Assembly: GCA_965539935.1 (NCBI GenBank)
Contig: CBETVX010000016.1
Coordinates: forward strand, 1-54,419
Reading direction: 5' to 3'
Source of the DNA: CBETVX01 sp965539935
GTDB taxonomy: Bacteria > Bacillota > Clostridia > Peptostreptococcales > Caminicellaceae
Length of the DNA: 54,419 nucleotides
The notes below the pieces were generated by a model. That model made no database searches. It saw only the letters and a list, made by a program, of their open reading frames with translations, and had not been told where the DNA came from. Made by a program: the position numbers and the translations under genes. The first letter of the stretch is position 1, and each line of letters starts with the position of its first letter. Shown here piece by piece: positions 1-7,711 of this stretch.

Positions 1-149
1 CGTAATTTTCTAAAGACTTTTGTAGGTTTTAGTAGTATAATGAAGTATATTATAGTTATTACTTTATATTAATATTTATAAGATTTATTTCTAATTTTTG
101 TTTTTAGGTGAACTTCATAATTTTTTCATTTTTATTGTTTTTACTTAAT

Positions 150-181
150 AAATCATGTTTATATATACATAAATATGATTT
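150..181. promoter_or_regulatory. 32-bp near-perfect palindrome upstream of TAXI receptor gene
   Basis: The two 16-base arms (left arm begins AAATCAT, right arm ends ATGATTT) pair at 14 of 16 positions. It lies 34 bases before the start codon and just before a TATAAA-like -10 candidate at 184-189. The symmetry and position suggest an operator for a dimeric regulator of the transporter operon. No regulator gene is adjacent, so the binder is unknown. Confidence 0.45.
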
Positions 182-214
182 ATTATAAAATAAAAAATCA
201 GAGGGGGAATATGA

Positions 215-1237
215 ATGAAAAAAAGTTTAGCATTAATGCTAATACTAGTTTTAGTTTTATCCTTAGGTTTCACTGGCTGTACACAACAAAGTACAGAACC
301 TGAGGAAGAACCAACTACTGAACAACCTAGTGAATCAGCTGAAAAACCAAAGGCTGAAACTATGGAATTAGCCTTTGCAACTGGTGGTACTTCTGGTACA
401 TACTATCCACTTGGCGGTGCTATTGCAAATGTTTGGAATAATAATATTGATGGTATCAACGTAACTATCCAACCTGCCGGAGCTTCTGTAGAGAACATCA
501 ATAGAGTTGCATCTGGCGAAGTTGACATAGTACTTGCAATGAATAACGTTGCTGACGATGCATATAATGGCAATGGTAAGAGTTTCCCTAAAGCAATTCA
601 AAACTTCAAAGCTGTAGGGGTTGTATATCCTGAGGTTATGCACGTAGTAACTACTAAGGACTCTGGTATTGAGTCAATTGCAGATCTTAAGGGTAAAGCG
701 ATCAATCCAGGGCCTCCAGGAAGTGGTACTTATGTTACTGCACTTCCAATATTAGAAGCCTTTGGTATTGGACCATCAGACTTTACTTCTAAGCCTGGTA
801 GTTTCTCAGATGCAGTTGCAGGACTTAAGGATGGAACTATTGATGCTGCCTTTGCAGTTGTATCTTTCCCATCATCAGCAGTTAAAGAGGTAGCTACTAC
901 TAATCCTGTTAAGATTCTTGAAATAGACGGCGAATATTTTGATAAAGTTAAGAAAACAGTTCCTTTTGCTGCTAAATATACAATCACTGGTGGCGAATAT
1001 AGAGGTCAAGATGAAGATGCTACAACTGTTACTTTACAAGCAGTTTTATATGTAAAAGAAGACCTTCCTGATGATTTAGTTTATAATCTAACTAAAGTTA
1101 TGTATGAAAATACAGATGCTATAGCTGAAGGTCATGCTAGAGGTAATCAAATCAAGCTTGAAAATGCACTTAATGGTGTAACTACTCCTGTTCATCCTGG
1201 AGCACAAAAATATTATGATGAAAAGGGAATCAAGTAA
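215..1237 (+). CDS. TAXI family TRAP transporter solute-binding lipoprotein
   Basis: Extracytoplasmic receptor of a TRAP (tripartite ATP-independent periplasmic) transporter, TAXI type; in a Gram-positive cell it should be a membrane-anchored lipoprotein that hands its ligand to the fused permease two genes downstream. The 340-residue product starts with a lysine-rich hydrophobic signal peptide and a lipobox ending FTGC with Cys22, followed by an acidic Glu/Pro/Thr linker. The mature part begins with the typical TAXI stretch FATGGTSGTYYPLGGAIA (about residues 54-71), and SGIESIADLKGKAINPG is the hinge region seen in the family. The start follows a strong GAGGGGG site; an ATG four bases upstream is in another frame. 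The ligand cannot be read from sequence; TRAP-TAXI systems usually carry organic acids or amino acids by ion symport. Confidence 0.93.
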   Translation: MKKSLALMLILVLVLSLGFTGCTQQSTEPEEEPTTEQPSESAEKPKAETMELAFATGGTSGTYYPLGGAIANVWNNNIDGINVTIQPAGASVENINRVASGEVDIVLAMNNVADDAYNGNGKSFPKAIQNFKAVGVVYPEVMHVVTTKDSGIESIADLKGKAINPGPPGSGTYVTALPILEAFGIGPSDFTSKPGSFSDAVAGLKDGTIDAAFAVVSFPSSAVKEVATTNPVKILEIDGEYFDKVKKTVPFAAKYTITGGEYRGQDEDATTVTLQAVLYVKEDLPDDLVYNLTKVMYENTDAIAEGHARGNQIKLENALNGVTTPVHPGAQKYYDEKGIK

Positions 1238-1250
1238 ATAAGTAGTGATA

Positions 1251-1282
1251 GGCCGAGATAGTTTTCCCTATCTCGGTCTTTT
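1251..1282 (+). terminator. Intra-operon terminator after the TAXI receptor gene
   Basis: An 11-bp stem (GGCCGAGATAG with CTATCTCGGTC, one G-T pair) with a 6-base loop is followed by TTTT. It sits 13 bases after the receptor stop codon and before the next gene. It probably stops part of the transcription, so more receptor than permease is made. Confidence 0.75.
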
Positions 1283-1289
1283 AAACTTT

Positions 1290-1832
1290 ATGATAGGTAT
1301 GAAAACAAATAAGAAAAAAGTATTAATACTATCTCTAGCTTTAGCAATAATATTTATATTTACTACTCTTTATTTTTATCCTATAACTTTACTTGAAGTA
1401 TACGTGGTTGATAAAGGTCCTGATTTTAATAAGGTGTTGCTCCAACTACCAGCAAAAAAGGGTGAATTATTTTCTGTAAAATGGACTCATTCAGTAAGTT
1501 TAAGACCCGTAATAGAAACCTATAAGATTGAAGAAAATCTACAAATATCCATTCATGAAATGATTTTTGATTCTTTTAGTGCTAATCTTCCTTCAAGCCC
1601 AGATTATAATACCAAGTGGGAATTTCATGATAATTATATTCGCGTCTATAATTATGATGTCGTATTCGATGCCGTTCCCGTAGTAATCGGCAAAGTAGTT
1701 GCTGACCACACTCTACAGTTTAGGAATAAAAATATACATCTTAAGGAGATATACAAACCGGGAGGTTTTGTAAAAATCAGAGCAGTTAACAAAAGTTTAT
1801 TAAATTATGTTATGGAGGAGGCATTTGATTAA
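1290..1832 (+). CDS. DUF1850 domain-containing protein
   Basis: Small protein of unknown function, about 180 residues, with one N-terminal membrane segment (after MKTNKKK) and a predicted mostly beta extracytoplasmic domain. The motif KWTHSVSLRPVIETYKI (a conserved HS-x4-P-V-x-E pattern) is typical of DUF1850, a family commonly encoded between TAXI receptors and fused TRAP permeases, which is its position here. The reading frame extends back to a GTG at 1245, but that would place the start inside the terminator hairpin. ATG 1290 or ATG 1299 is more likely, although neither has a good ribosome site. Its stop codon overlaps the permease start by one base (TAATG), so the two are translationally coupled. 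A role as accessory or assembly subunit is inferred from context only. Confidence 0.8.
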   Translation: MIGMKTNKKKVLILSLALAIIFIFTTLYFYPITLLEVYVVDKGPDFNKVLLQLPAKKGELFSVKWTHSVSLRPVIETYKIEENLQISIHEMIFDSFSANLPSSPDYNTKWEFHDNYIRVYNYDVVFDAVPVVIGKVVADHTLQFRNKNIHLKEIYKPGGFVKIRAVNKSLLNYVMEEAFD

Positions 1833-3787
1833 TGAATGAACACATCAAACCCACATTAGATGAGCAAAAGCAGCAAGAATTAATGGCTAAGTATGACAGA
1901 GAATTTAGTTTTAGACAGTTAACTGGAATTTTTAAGAAAGCAGTCTTTGTAATAGCAGTAATATGGAGTCTTTGGCAACTTTATACTGCTGGATTTGGTC
2001 TTAAACCTCCAACAATTCAAAGAGGGGTTCATGTAGGATTTGCCCTAGTACTTGTATTTATGCTATATCCTTTAAAACGAGGAGATAAGTCAAATAAAAT
2101 CAAATGGTACGATTTTATAATGTTAGTAGCTTCAATAATTGTAGTAGGTTATCATGTAATTAATTTTGAAGATCTATTATTTAGAGCTGGGGCCTATACT
2201 CAAACCGATATGATTATTTCAATAATAGCCCTTATTTTAGTAATAGATGCAACTAGAAGAGTTGCTGGCCCTGTACTTGTAAGTGTGGCATCTGCATTTT
2301 TACTTTATGCCTTCTTTGGAAACTATATACCGGGATATTTTTCCCATGCTGGATATAGCCTTCAAAGAATTTCAACCTATGCTTGGATAAGTACTGAATC
2401 CATACTAGGTATTCCTATTATGGTTTCATCAACTTTTATTTTCCTATTCCTTCTATTTGCAACCTATTTAAAGATGACTGGTATAGGAGATTGGCTAACT
2501 GATTTAGCATTGGCACTGGCTGGACATACAACAGGTGGTCCTGCAAAAGCAGCAGTAGTTGCCAGTGCATCCCAAGGAACTATCTCTGGTAGTTCAGTTG
2601 CCAATACTGTTGGAACAGGTTCCGTTACTATACCCCTTATGAAAAGTGTAGGTTATAGGCCTGAATTCGCCGGTGCAGTTGAAGCTGCTGCTTCCACTGG
2701 GGGACAGTTAATGCCACCGGTAATGGGTGCTGCTGCCTTTATTATGACTGAGTTTACCGACCTACCTTATGTAACTATAGCCTTAGCAGCTGCCATTCCT
2801 GCTGTATTATATTTTACTGGTATATTTATAATGGTTCATCTTGAGGCTAAAAAGAATGGTCTTGAAGGTATACCAAAGGCTAAACTACCTAAGGCCAAAA
2901 AGCTTTTAAAGGAAAAGTGGTTCTTAAGCTTACCTATATTTGTTATCGTTGGATTATTAGTAAAAGGTTTCACACCATCATATGCAGCACTCTTTGGAAT
3001 CTTGTCATCTGTATTTATTGGATTAATCAATGGTATTGTAGATAAGGATCAGACCTTCGGATTTAAGGAGATTATCCTTGGCTTAGAGGAAGGAGCAAGA
3101 AGTGCTCTACCAGTTGTTATGGCTTGTGCCAGTGCTGGTATTATAGTTGGGGTTGTTACCCTTACAGGATTAGGATTAAAACTATCCCATGGTATAGTTT
3201 TACTTTCAAGGGAAAATATATATCTTACAATGTTCTTAACTATGATTGCATCAATTATTTTGGGTATGGGTATGCCTACAACAGCTAACTATATCGTTCA
3301 GGCTACTATAGCAGCTCCAGCACTCACAAAAATAGGAGTTCCTGTAATAGCTGCCCATTTATTTGTTTTCTATTTTGGTATAGTTGCAGATATTACTCCT
3401 CCAGTTGCCTTAGCGGCCTTTGCTGGTTCAGGTATAGCAGGTTCCAATCCATTTAAAACTGGAGTAGAGGCTTCAAAGATTGCTATTGCAGCTTATCTAG
3501 TTCCCTATATATTTGTAACTAATCCAGTACTGGTATTGGTTGATGCTAATTTTGCAACTGTAGTATTAGCCCTGGGAACAGCTCTCTTTGGAATGTTTGG
3601 TATAGCCGGCGGTGTAAGTGGTTATTATGTAGCACCTTCTAAGCCTTGGGAAAGAATATTACTTTTTATTGGAGGTTTAATGCTTGTTAATACAGGATTA
3701 GTAGCCAACATTGTTGGGTCAGCCATAATGATTGGAATGTATTTCATCCAAAAAAGTAAATTAAAAAGTAATAAAATTACCATATAA
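1832..3787 (+). CDS. TRAP transporter fused permease (4TM + 12TM)
   Basis: Membrane component that joins the small (DctQ-like) and large (DctM-like) TRAP permease subunits in one 651-residue chain, the form that works with TAXI receptors. The first 150 residues contain about four hydrophobic segments. The DctM-like part follows, with the family signatures HTTGGPAKAAVVASASQGTI and TGGQLMPPVMGAAAFIM and the repeat-related GMGMPTTANYI in the second half. A GGAGGAGG site lies inside the end of the DUF1850 gene, and the ATG overlaps that gene's TAA. The operon ends in a hairpin just downstream. It should import an organic substrate using a sodium or proton gradient; the substrate is unknown. Confidence 0.93.
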   Translation: MNEHIKPTLDEQKQQELMAKYDREFSFRQLTGIFKKAVFVIAVIWSLWQLYTAGFGLKPPTIQRGVHVGFALVLVFMLYPLKRGDKSNKIKWYDFIMLVASIIVVGYHVINFEDLLFRAGAYTQTDMIISIIALILVIDATRRVAGPVLVSVASAFLLYAFFGNYIPGYFSHAGYSLQRISTYAWISTESILGIPIMVSSTFIFLFLLFATYLKMTGIGDWLTDLALALAGHTTGGPAKAAVVASASQGTISGSSVANTVGTGSVTIPLMKSVGYRPEFAGAVEAAASTGGQLMPPVMGAAAFIMTEFTDLPYVTIALAAAIPAVLYFTGIFIMVHLEAKKNGLEGIPKAKLPKAKKLLKEKWFLSLPIFVIVGLLVKGFTPSYAALFGILSSVFIGLINGIVDKDQTFGFKEIILGLEEGARSALPVVMACASAGIIVGVVTLTGLGLKLSHGIVLLSRENIYLTMFLTMIASIILGMGMPTTANYIVQATIAAPALTKIGVPVIAAHLFVFYFGIVADITPPVALAAFAGSGIAGSNPFKTGVEASKIAIAAYLVPYIFVTNPVLVLVDANFATVVLALGTALFGMFGIAGGVSGYYVAPSKPWERILLFIGGLMLVNTGLVANIVGSAIMIGMYFIQKSKLKSNKITI

Positions 3788-3792
3788 ACAAT

Positions 3793-3831
3793 AAAAAAGA
3801 AGTGTTAGGATAAACCTAATACTTCTTTTTT
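3793..3831. terminator. Bidirectional terminator between TRAP permease and DUF3870 genes
   Basis: A 17-bp stem with one G-T pair has A6 on the left arm and T6-7 on the right arm, with a 5-base loop. The genes converge on it, so it can serve both the + strand transporter operon and the - strand rex-DUF3870 operon. Confidence 0.85.
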
Positions 3832-3894
3832 TATAATCCATAGGAATTTACATTCATTTATAAAACTATGGATAAAATATTATTATTGAAGATT

Positions 3895-4239
3895 TTATTC
3901 TTTAACATTATTTTCTTCTTTCCAAGTTTCATATCTTTCAACTGCCCCTTTTATTGCCACACATATGGCTTTTTGAGACATTCCATGAAATCTATGCTGA
4001 ACCTCTTCTACTAATTTATCTACTGAATATTTATGGATATTAAAACCAACTATGATGCTTTTCAAAAAATCTTTTGCCTCATCTGTAATTAGTGTACAAC
4101 TAGTATCTTCTATAATACCTGTTTCAGTATTAATAACCAATCCAATACCTACTACATCTAGTAATTTGGCAGCCGATATGCTAGAAGGAAGTTTAGCATA
4201 GGAAATAAAGTATACAGTTTTATCACTGTAATTTTTCAT
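3895..4239 (-). CDS. DUF3870 domain-containing protein
   Basis: Protein of 114 residues, no signal peptide or membrane segment, so cytoplasmic. The pattern YFISYAKLPSSISA near the N-terminus, GIGLVINTETGIIEDTSCTL and HGMSQKAICVAIKGA near the C-terminus match my memory of DUF3870, a small family common in Clostridia. It lies 11 bases downstream of rex with its own AGGTAGGAG site, so the two are probably one operon. It converges with the TRAP-TAXI genes; I recall DUF3870 genes beside such transporters in other genomes, which may mean a functional link. The biochemical function is unknown. Confidence 0.75.
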   Translation of the reverse strand: MKNYSDKTVYFISYAKLPSSISAAKLLDVVGIGLVINTETGIIEDTSCTLITDEAKDFLKSIIVGFNIHKYSVDKLVEEVQHRFHGMSQKAICVAIKGAVERYETWKEENNVKE

Positions 4240-4250
4240 AAAGCTCCTAC

Positions 4251-4898
4251 CTACTCTTCATTATTTTCTCTATTATTTTTATATAAATAGGTAAGTGTCA
4301 AAAGACTTTCAATGAGATGAACATTTTCAACTTCTACATCATCTGGCACCTTAATATCTGTTGGTGTAAAGTTCCAGATTGCTTTAATTCCACTTTGAAC
4401 TATTTTATCCGCTACTTCCTGAGCACTGTCTTTATTAGTACAAATAACTGCTATATCAATATTATTTTCTTTAACAAATTCCTCAAGAATATCCATGTCC
4501 TTGATTTCTACATCCCTAAGTTTAATTCCAATAAGCCTTGGATTAATATCAAACAAAGCCTTAACTTTGAAACCAACTCTCTCAAAATTAGTATAATTTG
4601 CTAAGGCTTGCCCTAAATTACCTGCTCCAATTATTACGGTATTATGTTCTCTATCTACTCCTAAAATTTTAGCTATTTCTCGGTATAGCTCTTCTACATT
4701 ATATCCATACCCCTGCTGTCCGAAGCCTCCAAAATTATTTAAGTCCTGTCTGATTTGAGATGCAGTAAATCCTATAATCTCACTGAGTTCTTTAGAAGAT
4801 ATTCTTCTAATATCCCTATCTAATAATTCCTTTAGATATCTGTGATATTTAGGTAACCTTCTTATTACAGCCATCGATATTTTATTTTTTTCGCTCAT
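4251..4898 (-). CDS. rex: Redox-sensing transcriptional repressor Rex
   Basis: Dimeric repressor that senses the NADH/NAD+ ratio and controls fermentation and NADH-reoxidation genes in Gram-positive bacteria. The 215-residue product has the usual length. Residues about 1-80 form the winged-helix DNA-binding domain, with RRLPKYHRYLKEL and the recognition-helix region TASQIRQDLNNFGGFGQQGYGYNV, shown here across its two halves. The Rossmann domain follows with VIIGAGNLGQAL as the dinucleotide loop, then a C-terminal swapped helix. It starts after an AGGGG site. The inverted repeat at 4981-5012 overlaps the likely promoter region. The rex/ABC-F/tsaD neighbourhood resembles that of Bacillus subtilis ydiH. 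Confidence 0.95.
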   Translation of the reverse strand: MSEKNKISMAVIRRLPKYHRYLKELLDRDIRRISSKELSEIIGFTASQIRQDLNNFGGFGQQGYGYNVEELYREIAKILGVDREHNTVIIGAGNLGQALANYTNFERVGFKVKALFDINPRLIGIKLRDVEIKDMDILEEFVKENNIDIAVICTNKDSAQEVADKIVQSGIKAIWNFTPTDIKVPDDVEVENVHLIESLLTLTYLYKNNRENNEE

Positions 4899-4980
4899 TT
4901 ACAAAACCCCTATAACTTTTTTTATACCTGGAAATCCTATGCTTAATTAAATTTTTATAAGCATAATTTCCTATGATTTT

Positions 4981-5012
4981 TAACAAAGTCTATCCTTTCA
5001 AAGACTTTGTTA
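4981..5012. promoter_or_regulatory. Inverted repeat between rex and the ABC-F gene
   Basis: Perfect 11-bp arms (TAACAAAGTCT and its complement) are separated by 10 bases, about 85 bases upstream of rex. The right arm on the - strand ends TTTGTTA and could include a TTGTTA -35 element for rex. The half-sites face the opposite way from a normal Rex box (TTGTTAA-N4-TTAACAA), so assignment to Rex is doubtful. There is no T-tract to suggest a terminator. Confidence 0.4.
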
Positions 5013-5168
5013 TTCCCAATCTGTCAAAGATTTATCATACTAATAATTATTATATCATTAATATTCATTCTCATCTACATTTTTAAGAAAATTTTTATGT
5101 GTATAATGAATATTTATAGAAAAATTAATGGTCTTAGATAATAAAATCTTATGTTTATATGCTATATA

Positions 5169-5197
5169 TTGTCCGTTCTATGATAAAATAGTGTAAT
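5169..5197 (+). promoter_or_regulatory. Candidate sigma-A promoter for the ABC-F gene
   Basis: A TTGTCC -35 element and a TGTAAT -10 element are separated by 17 bases. Transcription would start near 5204, giving a short leader with a GAGGAGG site at 5211-5217. The leader is too short for a classic ABC-F attenuator. Confidence 0.45.
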
Positions 5198-5224
5198 ATG
5201 GAGATGTTTTGAGGAGGATTCACA

Positions 5225-7135
5225 ATGATAGCAATATCCTGTAATAATTTAACTAAATCCTATGGAGTAGATACTATACTAAAGGACATATCCTTTACAG
5301 TTAGTTTAGGAGATCGTGTGGGTCTAATAGGTCGTAATGGTACTGGTAAATCTACTTTATTTAAAATATTATCTGGAGCCCTTCCCTATGACCATGGTGA
5401 TATATATATATCTAAAGATTTAACTGTAGGCTATCTTGAACAAGAACCAGAATTTGATGGCAATAATACTATTTATGACGAATGCCTATCGGTATTTAAC
5501 CATCTTATAGAGATGGAAAGGGAAATTAGACTGCTTGAGCATGAAATAGCAAAGCTCTCAGACCATGAAAGTAGTGAATTTAAAAAATTAATGAAAACCT
5601 ATTCTAATTTAATAGAAGAGTTCTCAAATAATAATGGATATGGATATAAAAGTGAAGTCCGTGGCGTACTTAAAGGTCTTAGTTTCACTGAAGAAGATTT
5701 TGATAAACCTATATATCAATTAAGTGGTGGTCAAAAATCTAGACTTAATATAGCTAAGCTCCTTCTAACTAAGGTTGATATTTTACTTCTAGATGAACCT
5801 ACTAACCACTTAGATATAGAAGCCGTATCCTGGTTAGAGACATTCTTAAAGAATTATGACGGTACTGTATTACTCATAACCCACGATAGATATTTTTTAG
5901 ACCAGATAGTTAATAAGATATATGAAATTGAAAACAATGGTATAATCCAGTATGAAGGTAGCTATACTAAGTTTACTCAATACAAAAAAAATATTTACAT
6001 GCAGCAAATGAAAAAATATGAACAGCAGCAAAAAGAGATTCAACGGCAAGAAGAATTGATTAGAAGATTTAAACAGCATGGCACTGAAAAACTAGCAAAG
6101 AGAGCTAAAAGCAGGGAAAAGAGATTGGAAAAAATAGATATTATAGATAAACCTGTGTTAAACAATAATAGGACTAGAATAAAATTCGAGTCTAAAATTA
6201 GAAGTGGTAAAGATGTACTAAAGGTAGAGGATTTATCGAAGCGCTTCGATGACTATCTACTTTTTTCCAATGTTTCTTTTAATATCTATAGATCAGAGAG
6301 GGTAGGTCTTATTGGTCCTAATGGAATAGGTAAAACTACCTTGTTTAAAATGATATTAGGTAATACTCCTATAAACCATGGTGTTATAGATATAGGCCAT
6401 AATGTTCATATAGGTTATTATGACCAAGAACAAAGTAATCTAGATGATGAAAATAATTTAATAGAAGAAATTCAAGATGCAAATCCAAAGCTCTCTGAAC
6501 CGGAAGTAAGAAACCTATTGGCCTCCTTTCTCTTTACTGGTGATGATGCTTTTAAACAGGTAAGAGATTTAAGCGGTGGTGAAAAGGGACGTCTATCTCT
6601 ACTTAAGCTAATGTTATCAAAGGCTAACTTTTTGCTACTGGATGAGCCTACTAATCATCTTGATCTTGATGCTAAAGAAGTCTTAGAGGATGCTTTATTA
6701 GATTATCCTGGAACTATTTTAACTATATCCCACGATAGATATTTTCTAAATAAAATAGCAACTAAAATTATTGAGCTTTCCAAGGAATCTGCAAGTGAAT
6801 ATCTAGGAAACTACGACTACTATGTAGAAAAGAAAAATGAACCGAAGTATCCTAAAGATAGTAATCAATCTAATCTTAAAACTAAGACTCAACTCAAAGA
6901 GGAGCGAAGACGAAAAAAAGAAGAAGAAGCTAAAAAAAGAAAAGAGAAACAAGAGCTATTAAATATAGAAGATCAAATAAATAAGCTGGAAGATAAGCTC
7001 ATGGAGCTGGAAGAAATGATGTGTAAGGAAGAAATCTATACCAATCCAGAAAAGAGTAAAGAAATCCATAATGAAGCCGAGACTATTAAAAGCAATTTGG
7101 CAGAATTATACGCTAAATGGGAAGAAAGGTTATAA
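5225..7135 (+). CDS. ydiF: ABC-F family ATPase, YdiF type
   Basis: Cytoplasmic ribosome-associated ATPase without membrane domains; ABC-F proteins act at the ribosomal E site to relieve stalling or antibiotic inhibition. The 636-residue product has two ABC domains: Walker A GRNGTGKST and signature LSGGQKSR in the first, GPNGIGKTT and LSGGEKGR in the second, each with LLLDEPTNHLD. Between them is the charged helical linker (P-site tether, about residues 240-310), and a C-terminal Lys/Glu-rich coiled coil lies at about 555-636. Length, C-terminal extension and synteny with rex and tsaD fit Bacillus YdiF; a resistance-type ABC-F cannot be excluded but nothing supports it. Confidence 0.9.
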   Translation: MIAISCNNLTKSYGVDTILKDISFTVSLGDRVGLIGRNGTGKSTLFKILSGALPYDHGDIYISKDLTVGYLEQEPEFDGNNTIYDECLSVFNHLIEMEREIRLLEHEIAKLSDHESSEFKKLMKTYSNLIEEFSNNNGYGYKSEVRGVLKGLSFTEEDFDKPIYQLSGGQKSRLNIAKLLLTKVDILLLDEPTNHLDIEAVSWLETFLKNYDGTVLLITHDRYFLDQIVNKIYEIENNGIIQYEGSYTKFTQYKKNIYMQQMKKYEQQQKEIQRQEELIRRFKQHGTEKLAKRAKSREKRLEKIDIIDKPVLNNNRTRIKFESKIRSGKDVLKVEDLSKRFDDYLLFSNVSFNIYRSERVGLIGPNGIGKTTLFKMILGNTPINHGVIDIGHNVHIGYYDQEQSNLDDENNLIEEIQDANPKLSEPEVRNLLASFLFTGDDAFKQVRDLSGGEKGRLSLLKLMLSKANFLLLDEPTNHLDLDAKEVLEDALLDYPGTILTISHDRYFLNKIATKIIELSKESASEYLGNYDYYVEKKNEPKYPKDSNQSNLKTKTQLKEERRRKKEEEAKKRKEKQELLNIEDQINKLEDKLMELEEMMCKEEIYTNPEKSKEIHNEAETIKSNLAELYAKWEERL

Positions 7136-7256
7136 AGTAAAAAAGTAAATTTTTTTCTAGACAATTAAATAATTTTAAGTATAATAATAAGTAATTCATA
7201 ATATCATATTCTATAAAAGTACATTAAAAGATAAATTAAGGAGGAGGACTTTTTCA

Positions 7257-7487
7257 ATGGTATTTGATAAAATTAAGGACATTATAGTAGAACAATTAGG
7301 CTTAGAGGAAGATGTTGATATTACTATGGATACTTCATTGGTAAATGATTTAGAGGCTGATTCTTTAGATGCTGTAGAAGTAATTATGGCAATCGAAGAT
7401 GAGTTTGATATTGAAATTCCTGATGAGGACGCTGAAGATTTTAAAAACATTGGCGACATAGTAAGATATGTTGAAGACAGAATATAG
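7257..7487 (+). CDS. acpP: Acyl carrier protein
   Basis: Carrier of growing acyl chains in type II fatty acid synthesis. The 76-residue acidic protein has the normal length and four-helix pattern, with the phosphopantetheine attachment site in EADSLDAVEV (Ser36). A strong AAGGAGGAGG site precedes the ATG. It stands alone: no fab genes are nearby, and it lies 121 bases after the ABC-F gene. A perfect hairpin terminator overlaps its stop codon. Since it is unlinked to a biosynthetic cluster and typical in sequence, it is probably the housekeeping ACP, although a second copy elsewhere cannot be ruled out. Confidence 0.95.
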   Translation: MVFDKIKDIIVEQLGLEEDVDITMDTSLVNDLEADSLDAVEVIMAIEDEFDIEIPDEDAEDFKNIGDIVRYVEDRI

Positions 7488-7515
7488 TCTGGATATTATA
7501 TCCAGACTATTTTCT
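7484..7515 (+). terminator. Terminator of acpP
   Basis: A perfect 12-bp stem (ATAGTCTGGATA and its complement) with a 3-base loop is followed by TTTCTTT. The left arm includes the end of the acpP stop codon. Confidence 0.9.
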
Positions 7516-7556
7516 TTATATTGTAAAGGAAATAATATTCACCTTATTTCCACAAC

Positions 7557-7648
7557 TTTTCCACAAATCCCACAGATTTATCCACACATCATTGGGTTAA
7601 TTCCAGTTTTTTTATCACTTCTCCACATTATCCACATTTTTGTCCACA
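7557..7648 (+). promoter_or_regulatory. DnaA-box cluster between acpP and tsaD
   Basis: Five 9-mers match the DnaA box TTATCCACA in the same orientation: TTTTCCACA at 7557, TTATCCACA at 7578 (perfect), TTCTCCACA at 7619, TTATCCACA at 7628 (perfect) and TTGTCCACA at 7640. The last three are almost contiguous. Weaker forms flank them (ATTTCCACA at 7546, TTTTCAACA near 7648). The flanking genes converge here, which is unlike an origin, so this looks like an ectopic DnaA-titrating or regulatory cluster. Confidence 0.7.
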
Positions 7649-7711
7649 TTTTCAACATTACTGTAGACAAAAATTGTGAATTATTTTGTTAATCTATAAA
7701 CATTGAAATTG

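Noticed and set aside
1245..1289. GTG at 1245 as the DUF1850 start
   Set aside because: It lies upstream of a strong terminator hairpin, has no ribosome site, and the encoded extension is translated hairpin sequence.
4975..5012. Rex box for autoregulation of rex
   Set aside because: The half-sites face outward and the spacing is 10 bases; only a single TTAACAA half-site fits the known TTGTTAA-N4-TTAACAA pattern.
7540..7655. Replication origin oriC at the first DnaA cluster
   Set aside because: No dnaA, dnaN, gyrB or rpmH nearby, and the flanking genes converge; leading-strand genes should diverge from an origin.
7468..7692. A 74-residue reading frame downstream of acpP
   Set aside because: It is created by the DnaA-box repeats and acpP terminator, lacks a ribosome site and has no recognisable domain.
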